A stretch of DNA of 64,000 bases. Source: Prostheceraeus crozeri. Taxonomy: Eukaryota > Platyhelminthes > Polycladida > Euryleptidae. The stretch covers positions 1-64,000 of the forward strand of contig CAJQUW010000950.1 of assembly GCA_907163375.1 (NCBI GenBank), given 5' to 3'. The first letter of the stretch is position 1; each line of letters opens with the position of its first letter. Below the pieces are notes generated by a model. It worked only from the letters and a program-made list of their open reading frames with translations, was not told where the DNA came from and did no database searches. Of this stretch, positions 56,974 through 64,000 are shown in pieces. The position numbers and the translations under genes are program-made.

Positions 56974-57049
56974 GTCGTGAACTGGTGGAATCGGAGATCG
57001 ACGTAGACACGATGAAGATTATCAGAAGTTGAAAGACGGCCCCTTCCAT
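56974..57049 (-). CDS. Candidate signal-peptide exon 1 of the Cys-loop receptor
   Basis: An ATG in a strong context (A at -3, G at +4) opens MEGAVFQLLIIFIVSTSIS, a clear signal peptide, followed by DSTSSR. The exon ends at a consensus donor GTGAGT after one base of a codon. The acceptor of exon 2 at 24179 begins with the two missing bases, giving an arginine, so phase fits. The joined protein would be 436 residues, normal for this family. The cost is a 32.8-kb intron packed with transposons. The alternative is that the exon starts another gene whose next exon I missed. Confidence 0.4.
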
Positions 57050-57477
57050 TCTCTCCTGCCGCAGAGAATGACAGCGTTGGTGCAGACACAAGTTTAAACT
57101 TGTTCAAGCGTGAAATCCGGCGTGATTCATTGCGGCCGCAGTGAATGGGAAAGCCGTGAAATCATTTGTTCTCCTCTTCTCCTACCACCTTCTCACATTT
57201 GAATTTCAAATCCTATGAAACAGCGGATTGACTTGCCTCCTGCGGTTGAGATGTTTATTCAGAGCAGAACATCTTAGTGGTGATTAACAATCAGAATTAA
57301 GTCTTTATGGATGAATGAAGTTGCGATCATAGAGATCAGATATGCTGTGGAAATCCAGAGAGGACAATAGATGACAGCCACAGCCTGGTCTCTTCTGTCT
57401 TCATATTCTGAAGACTTGTGATGTGAAACTTTTCATGCAGAGTAAGGCCCACTCTGAGCCAGTAATGAGCACAGTCT

Positions 57478-57645
57478 GTTGACATCCGCCAGAGCGTCTT
57501 TCTGCACGGAACAACGACGAGAATGAGATTTTTACAGAATGTGAACCCTATTGAGAATTGGCACATATCCCGAGTTCTACCCGGTTCCTCTAATTATCAG
57601 AAAGATCAAGAAAAAGAGAATGTGAAGAAGACCACAGCTTTCGGC
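57478..57645 (+). repeat. Diverged fragment of foldback family C
   Basis: CATCCGCCAGAGCGTCTTTC, TGCACGGAACAACGACGAGA, ACAGAATGTGAACCCTATTG and the following GGTTCCTCT..TTATCAGA aligns with one 76-bp unit plus the inner arm of the 54-kb element, at clearly lower identity. Confidence 0.6.
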
Positions 57646-58061
57646 AAAGAGGACGAGTGATAGGGCAAAATCGGGGAATATCGACAGTTGAGTCACTTTT
57701 CCAAAATGATGTTCTAGAACTTCAGAAACTCATCCATGCATGCATTAAATTGCACCAATAAGTAGTTGACTCTCAAAGGTACAACAGAAGCTTGGTGGAA
57801 CGCTTTTGATTGCCTCATCCTTACAGATATTGAAGTGTGAAGTGAGTCGCCGAATTCTCCAATATATTGCTCCAATCAATGCAACTCAGTCAGCTTCTTC
57901 ACACGCCATCTGACCGCTAAGTGATTGGTTATTCCATAACATAGGTGGGTGTAGTTTCATAGAATAATAATGACTTCGCCAAACTCTTGGAAAACTTCGG
58001 CAAACTCTAACAAACAACATCTTTTCGACAAGATGCTGACGAAATAGCCATTACTTTATCA
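57646..58061. other. No recognised gene
   Basis: No feature seen. Confidence 0.4.
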
Positions 58062-58373
58062 TTATTGCTTACTGTCTATTAGAATATTGCCTTCCCAAGA
58101 TTTGAGTGCATCCGACAGTGAATCGGACAGTGAAAAAGTTTTAGGGCTCTCACGGTTGTTTCTCTCAGTATTGCCCTTCTTACCCGAATTTATTAATTCA
58201 TCGATATAACATGCCATTCCAGGTGGAAAGAAAGATGTGTGGCCGATAATGATATTCGTATAATATCGACACATTGCACGGAGACATCGATAGTCCCCTA
58301 AAGAAGTGTCAGAAAATGTAGCATGAATGTCGCATGAAATGAAATTTTGCACATCTGTTGTCTCTTTCATAGT
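58062..58373 (-). CDS. Candidate 3'-terminal coding exon, unknown gene
   Basis: A pyrimidine-rich acceptor (TTTAGCCTTTCCAG) opens a 103-codon frame to a stop at 58062: MKETTDVQNFISCDIHATFS, GDYRCLRAMCRYYTNIIIGH, TSFFPPGMACYIDELINSGK, then an acidic tail. It has four cysteines and a coding-like composition. Its position just upstream of the receptor's presumed first exon would make it the end of the preceding minus-strand gene. Family not recognised. Confidence 0.3.
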   Translation of the reverse strand, partial: TMKETTDVQNFISCDIHATFSDTSLGDYRCLRAMCRYYTNIIIGHTSFFPPGMACYIDELINSGKKGNTERNNRESPKTFSLSDSLSDALKSWEGNILIDSKQ

Positions 58374-58954
58374 CTGGAAAGGCTAAATTTCATCGTTTTA
58401 CATACTTGCGTTACATGCATGAAAATGTGCAGAATTCCTCTTCGTCTTATACGATGATGGATTCGTCTGTGTAGACGGTTTTCAGCTGTGAAATTTCACC
58501 TTTTCAGACAACCAAAGAGGCAACAGATATCTAAGCTTGGGTTTCATATAATATATAACATCAGAGTTGGAAAAGTCGGAATAGGAATTGGAATTGGAAT
58601 TGACCTTGATAAACCTCAATTCCACTTTTACGATAGACCTATGATAAATCTATTTGTAGAAAAAATGAAATCACAGTACTCGGCACGTTGGTGCCTTCGG
58701 CTTTTTTGGGTGGCTTCGAGTTTCCTTTAATCTCTGCTCGCTAGCTTTCGACCCGACCACATTTCGTTCTTATCACGTAAATTTTATTCTTTTTTTAACA
58801 TGGACCGTTAATCAGTTTTCATGACATCATTTCTATATTCGTTTTTTCTTTCATCAACAATTACGCTATTCGCACATTATAAATGTGATTACACATTATA
58901 TGTGAAAATATAAACGTCAGAATCACAAGAAAAAACAAAACTCTGCGCAGCGCA
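58374..58954. other. No recognised gene
   Basis: Contains a short (GGAATT)n run at 58578-58600. The reverse transcriptase expected upstream of the PLE nuclease is not seen. Confidence 0.4.
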
Positions 58955-59310
58955 TTGAAACAAAAAATAACCGAACAAAACTGTACACTTGAAAACTATC
59001 CCATCAAAAACAATAGTCTGTGTTTCCGAAAATGCGTCGTGTACCAAATTTTATGTAAAAAATGCAAAAACAGCTACATCGGCAGCACAGTAAGATGTTT
59101 GCATATACGCTGTCGAGAACATCTGACTAAGAACAACTCACCGGTATATAAACACATGAAAAATTGCAATGACTCCTCACAGACAATAACAACAACGATT
59201 CTATCCTCTGATAAAGATCCGACCATTCTCCGATTACATGAGGCACTTTAAATAAATAAAATGAAACCGTCTATTAATGCCAAGCACGAGTTAGACAGTT
59301 AGAGATTTCC
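58955..59310 (+). pseudogene. GIY-YIG endonuclease end of a Penelope-like element
   Basis: CTLENYPIKNNSLCFRKCVV, YQILCKKCKNSYIGSTVRCL, HIRCREHLTKNNSPVYKHMK and SSDKDPTILRLHEAL make up a PLE nuclease: the CxxC zinc-binding linker, the YQ...C..C...YIG core with R..EH, and the final EA. A stop at 59249-59251 cuts the usual tail, whose continuation (INKMKPSINAKHELDS) is still readable. The reverse transcriptase is missing upstream, so the copy is 5'-truncated. It is the best preserved of the three PLE nucleases in the window. Confidence 0.8.
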
Positions 59311-59564
59311 TCTTTCGTTGACTCAGATGTTTTTTACATATTTTCACATACCTTCTATGGTAATCAGATTTCTTAATTCACATCACATTTTCCTTCTTCT
59401 ATGTCAGGTCATTTAACAAAATGCTAATGGTACTATGTAACCCTTTACTACCTGCCGCATAGTAAATCCCCAAAAATTTTGTGCATAGTTTTATATTATT
59501 TGTAATTTTGTATCGCCTGTATGCAGATGTGAAATTTTAAATCTTTTTCATGTCATAAAATCAT

Positions 59565-59612
59565 CTCCTGAGGATAGCTACAGATAATAGTTGAAATTAA
59601 TCGATCATTAGA
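59565..59612 (+). ncRNA. Decayed hammerhead-like motif 3' of a PLE
   Basis: CTGAGGATAGCTACAGATAA followed by TAGTTGAAATT keeps a CUGANGA core and a GAAA block, but stem II has mismatches. It lies about 260 bp after the PLE nuclease, where a terminal repeat would be expected. Confidence 0.35.
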
Positions 59613-61577
59613 AAATAAAAATCAATCCATCACTAGAATTTGCCTCTTTCAAAAGAAAAGAAAATTTATCTGTATTATTCTTTGTATTCGTCTACTTTTA
59701 TTTCCTTGTTCTTTTCATATTCATTTTTTATTCCGAGTACAACATTTCTGTTTAACATGTACATCACAAAATTTAATTCTTAACAGTTTCTCATGTAAAA
59801 TATTTTGATTTATTGCTACTTCATGTTTCCACGCTTTCATTCTTCATTTGAGGGAATTTATTTCCTTACTTCACTCTGTATGTCTCACATAAAGTCTCAC
59901 TTTATCTTTTTTACTTTCTACTGCTCTGAATGTGACTCACTGTATCCTGTCTGTATGTGACTTTGTCTTTATTGTACTACTGCATTCATGATGAGGTCTC
60001 TATTGTTTTCGCACCGAATTGTGCATGTCACCAATCTAGCAAATGTACAGCATAGACATGCGATATTGCTAGTGACATCGATGTGAATAATCATCATCTG
60101 TATGCGTTGCTGTAAGTTCTGCAGTACATTCTCTGATGTCATCGTGAAAGGCTGATCAAGGCGAAATATTTCGCAACTTGACAAATATCACTTCGATTTT
60201 TTGAAAGTGATTTTTTGTTTTGATTCCGCCGTCTGGGAAGCAGAGAGAGAGTGGTATGCGTTCTCAACGCCATTCATCATCAAATACTGCTCGCCCGGTT
60301 CCTGCTACCTCAAACGGTCAAACCAACTTCAGTTTATTATTTTTTGGACGTCCATCTATACTGGGGCATGCTCCGTCTGCTTCACAGCACTCCTCTCATT
60401 TTCACTCTCGTTACACTCGTCTCCCTGTGCGTCCTCCTCTCTCAACGGGTGTTATGGCTCACCACAGCGTGGATAATCGTACTTCAAGGCTCAGATACGG
60501 CTCCCGCTCTCAACGTCGGATTCCTGAAAGCGTGTTTCACTTAACAAGAACTCATCATAAGATCATCAAATGCCTACATCATCTTCGACAGCTCTGTTGG
60601 GATCAAACCCTCACCACCACACATCAGTTGTCAAGGCAATATTACTGCACCTCAAAGATTACAGGCCTTCAACTCCCTTGAATGTGATGTGCGCCACGTA
60701 GGTTCCCTTTGCCATGCTCTGCCAACCAATGATTTCAAAGAAAGATATAAAAACAAATTCTCTGAGTCGCACTGTCACGTGAACATAATAGAAACAACTT
60801 TAGCCTACTCATGTCAATGACATACAGATTCACAGGCGCATAGCCCCAAGTTGGTTTGTAATTCTTAGCCAACATTCTACCAGCTCATTTGTGATGCAAG
60901 TGAGACCATGGTTGGCAGATGTAGAAATATTTTATTTGTAGGCCCCTACTACTAATAGCTTCTGTCAGTAGATACTTGTAGACATTTCAAGTGAATCAAA
61001 CTAGCGTTTAACTAGGATTATTGATAGGAAATGTAGACTGATCCTTCAATTTGATGCATGAATGCCTTTATTTTTTGCTTGATTCAAGACATTAACCCAA
61101 TTATAGAGAAATTTGTTGTAATCAGATTATGCCATATAATCACCATTGTATTTCACTCTCGATGGCTTTGGAGGTCACAGAAATGATTGAAATGAGTTTG
61201 AAATGCATTATTGCCCGGCATTGGAGGGTATAAAATGCACCATTATATGCCCGCCAATTTCACATAGAAATCTCACAGTTCCAGATAGCCATGAAGCGTC
61301 GTCCGTCACTCCAACTTGAGAATCCATTAATGAATGAATTGGTAAACTGATATTTCAAATCATTTTTAGATAGAAATGTGAAATTTAAATGTATCCACAT
61401 TTGCAAACATTCATAGATTTTCAAACTTTTCATGAACTAAAATCTATTGAGAGAGCAAACTTTCATAGACTTCAGTAAAAGTCAATCAAAGATTTCTTCA
61501 TCTCTCCATTATCTGTGACTAACAGTGATGAAGAATTGCAATATTCATAGATTTCTTAAGAGTTACATACAATAGCA
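59613..61577 (+). other. No gene assigned; overlapping open frames at 60200-60830
   Basis: Three plus-strand frames (60201, 60220, 60251) are open over the same GC-richer 300 bp, and one continues as SSVGIKPSPPHISCQGNITA and CDVRHVGSLCHALPTNDFKE to about 60820. One may be a decayed coding region; I cannot tell which or what. The rest is AT-rich. Confidence 0.3.
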
Positions 61578-61671
61578 ATATATCATGGATTTTGCGCGCA
61601 GAAATATCAGACAGTCTCATCATTCTGCCAACGCCTATGTCTGATATCACTGTCCTAAAAATCCATGATAT
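61578..61671. mobile_element. Short palindromic MITE, about 94 bp
   Basis: ATATATCATGGATTTTGCGC ... GAAATATCAGACAG faces CTGTCT-like TGTCTGATATCACTGTCC ... AAATCCATGATATA. Arms are about 37 bp with a few mismatches. Confidence 0.65.
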
Positions 61672-62158
61672 AATGCTACATTGTAAACTGTTCAAAACAA
61701 TGCGTTATATGTACTACAGTGGGACCAATACATATTCACAATCTTACAGTCGATGGCAACTATAGTGGGTTGCTTTCAACTCTCTCGGGTTGAATATAAC
61801 TGAAAATGAACAAACTTCAAATAAACGTGAGTTTTGAGCCGCTTATTCTTTTGTATAATGCGACGAGACGGTGCAAATTTGGAAGGCAATGAATAATTAT
61901 GTGTAACAGTCTCTGTTTATCATTAAAATAGTCAAATTGGTGACTTGATAAAATGAGGTAGTTAATATTTAATGGGAGGCAAATGTGGCAACGTTTAGCA
62001 TAAGATATAGTATCATTAGAACTATTGTCAAAGATACTTTTCATCTACAAACCACTTCATCTCGAGGCGTGACAGGGCTTTTTCTTTGAAAACTGGCAAT
62101 AACTCTTCTTCCCTTCCATCTCGATGCAAATCGGCTGTACATGATTAGTTTATGCTTC
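61672..62158. other. No recognised gene
   Basis: Probable 3' flank of the small minus-strand gene that follows; no AATAAA obvious on that strand. Confidence 0.4.
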
Positions 62159-62420
62159 TCACTCCGACTCAAAGACAACTTCTCTTGCAATATCAAAACC
62201 TTCCGGCAACAGAAACTTATCAGCATCTGAGCGCAACTGATTACGCGTGTGACTGCGGAAATGAGAAAAAATATTGAAGAAGTTTGAAATAGAACTGTTG
62301 AACTTATATGAATATAACTTACATTTTCGTATTCCTCACAGCGCAAGGATTCTGAAGACACCAAACACTAATATTTTTGATGAAAAGTGAGAACACAACA
62401 TTTTCAACCAAAACCGTCAT
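62159..62420 (-). CDS. Small two-exon gene, 63 residues, unknown function
   Basis: Exon 1 (62420-62323) starts at an ATG and encodes MTVLVENVVFSLFIKNISVW and CLQNPCAVRNTKI. It ends after two bases of a codon at a perfect donor GTAAGT. A 70-bp intron with a pyrimidine-rich end (TTTTTTCTCATTTCCGCAG) follows. Exon 2 (62252-62159) completes the codon and encodes HTRNQLRSDADKFLLPEGFD and IAREVVFESE before TGA. The agreement of start, phase, splice sites and stop is more than I would expect by chance. The N-terminus is hydrophobic (a signal anchor or targeting sequence) and the C-terminus acidic. I recognise no family; exon 1 could also be part of a longer exon. Confidence 0.45.
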
Positions 62421-63009
62421 GATTTTGTGATAAATTCACGATATCAGTAATTTTTCATTAGTTCTCCGATTTTGATGAACAGTGTGCCAAAAGAGAGCTC
62501 AGAAAATGCTCGTTCTCCCTGTACCTGATTTATTATCATACTCACATGTCTTGCTTGAAAAATTGCGATTTGTAAATTGAGTGATTTTCGTATATTTTGA
62601 GCACTGCTCAGTAGATACAATAACGGATGCAAATCTATCATGGCTCATTTTAGTGCTGACAATGCAGGCTCTCAAATGATGTGTGACACGTTGATGTGCG
62701 ACACGATTGAAGGGCATGAGAAACGATTGAATTTCATTGGAATATAGGTGGAATTCCGTTTTTTACAGAGTTAAAAAATTAAATGGCCCTTTTTTATAAA
62801 GTGTTGTAGATCAGTGAACATCCAACCAATTTTTAAATGAGATAGATGTATTATTGTAAACCTATAGCCTCAACAGCAACTCTATGGTTGTTGAAACTAC
62901 ATAGATATATTAACTTTGACGATATTCAGCGGTTTTGAATTTGAAAAGTTTTCCTAGTTTTCCATGTTGATACATGATGTATGCAATAATTTGAACAGTT
63001 GATCTGTGA
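62421..63009. other. No recognised gene
   Basis: Upstream flank of the small minus-strand gene. No clear TATA box or other promoter element can be assigned. Confidence 0.4.
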
Positions 63010-63790
63010 ATTCATGGTAAGATGAAGCTGTCTGTGTCTACAAGAGATTTCCTGTGGAATTCAGTTGAGGTGCTAAATGGCCTTCATGGTGGCTGGAGTG
63101 GCTATAAAGTAGCCAAATACGTATAGGAAAGCGAGGACTCTGAAATTATTGCAATGAGTTTTAACTCCATCAAAAAGGTAGTTTTGCGAGCTCTAAAAAG
63201 AATTCAGCAGGAGTCGCTGAACGAAGTCACTACCAGTCTGGTAGACTGCGCATTGATAGGTCCGGCGAAATGGCTGGGAAAGTGGTGGTTGTAGTGAAAG
63301 ACAAGAAAGGACCGTCTGCTTGGTCACGAGCGGCATCAATGGTTTGACACCAGCGAATGGACTGATCTTTGTGGTAGCGTGATTGGAGAAGCACTTTCAG
63401 TTCCGAAGGGGTGAACAATGACTGGAGCTCGGTACGCAATTCTTCTGCGTGAAGGAAACTGTCCAGCGGTAGCGCGCGCCGCTAGCCCTGTGGAAATTGC
63501 ATTTAGCAAGATGATGGTGCCTCAATCCACCGAACGAGGGAAGTTGATCGACTATTTGGTGATCGAATTCCCATCAACATTCATTCCGCGAAGTTTGATG
63601 ACTGCTGGCCTATTGAAAATGTTTGGGGAATCATCAAAGAGATTCAAAGAGTGTCAGGGAGAATCTAGTGATTTGACGTCATTGAAAGTCATTGAGTGTG
63701 GTGGCTGACATGCCGATCCCGTATTTCAAGCATCCCGAAAAGATCCAGAAAACTTGTAGCGAGGAATGGAGGTCGCATTAATCGTGATGA
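63010..63790 (+). pseudogene. Tc1/mariner relic with DD34E spacing
   Basis: An N-terminal piece (HGGWSGYKVAKY near 63090) and, further on, QDDGASIHRTREVDRLFGDR (63510-63570) and DDCWPIENVWGIIKEIQRVS (63600-63655) mark the catalytic D and E of a Tc1-type transposase, with 34 residues between them. A C-terminal NGGRINRDDY follows. Stops and frameshifts throughout; no terminal repeats found. Confidence 0.65.
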
Positions 63791-64000
63791 CTATACAGGG
63801 AACGTTTGATTTACTTTTTTTGACTCAATATGCCGTTATTTTTTATAGTTTGACGTAGATACTTGTAGCTCTTGTATGATCGTGTACTTTTAATAGATGA
63901 TAATACACTGAAATAGATCTTTGAGCTGTAAATTTGATTTTTCAGTAATGATTCTTTAACAGTAGATATCTATAAAGTCAACGTATCTGTGAACTTCAAA

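Noticed and set aside
60201-60681. Gag-like or novel gene in three overlapping frames
   Set aside because: No frame shows domain signatures or splice support, so I left it unassigned.

Overview
The window is eukaryotic and almost certainly from an invertebrate animal. It is AT-rich and gene-poor, with spliced coding exons, introns from about 55 bp to possibly 33 kb, and a dense, nested load of animal-type transposable elements. The mix (Penelope-like elements, Tc1/mariner, a P-type element, hAT, APE-class LINE pieces, a tRNA-derived SINE, foldback elements and MITEs, next to secreted C-type-lectin-like genes and a divergent Cys-loop receptor) would suit a lophotrochozoan or similar invertebrate. 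That placement is a guess; I recognise no species-specific marker.

Host genes. At the left are two tandem intronless paralogues (1560-2276 and 4455-5174, plus strand) for secreted proteins with a signal peptide, a helical stalk and a C-type-lectin-like domain. The main gene is a Cys-loop (pentameric ligand-gated ion channel) subunit on the minus strand. Four exons at 24179-24052, 23996-23952, 16562-15917 and 14154-13739 join in phase through consensus splice sites. A matching signal-peptide exon lies at 57049-56974; if it belongs, the protein is 436 residues and the first intron is 32.8 kb. A possible 63-residue two-exon gene with a 70-bp intron lies at 62420-62159 (minus). Other isolated candidate exons (6871-6630, 12495-12679, 36675-36773, 49763-49923, 58373-58062) are weaker.

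Mobile DNA. 380-1104 is a hAT deletion derivative with an exact 8-bp target duplication. 3678-3812, 8680-8871, 11137-11910, 15600-15822, 17174-17424, 17712-18375, 24350-24635 and 61578-61671 are palindromic MITE or foldback elements, most inside or near the receptor introns. Penelope-like (PLE) remnants occur at 21963-22852, 33846-35060 and 58955-59310, with hammerhead-like motifs nearby and elsewhere. A P-type transposase relic fills 29750-31816. LINE tails at 34118-34637 and 35211-35605 carry target duplications; the first sits inside a PLE. A Tc1 relic lies at 41414-42282, SINE copies at 43147-44845, and a nearly complete DD41D mariner at 50005-51443. The foldback element at 54141-55690 has arms of 76-bp tandem repeats and interrupts a LINE endonuclease gene. 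The right edge holds a DD34E Tc1 relic.

The strongest leads are the foldback family built from 76-bp units, the in-phase Cys-loop gene with an atypical pore and ligand site, the hammerhead-like motifs tied to PLEs and the SINE, a 355-bp stretch with a single cytosine on the plus strand, and the small 63-residue gene.
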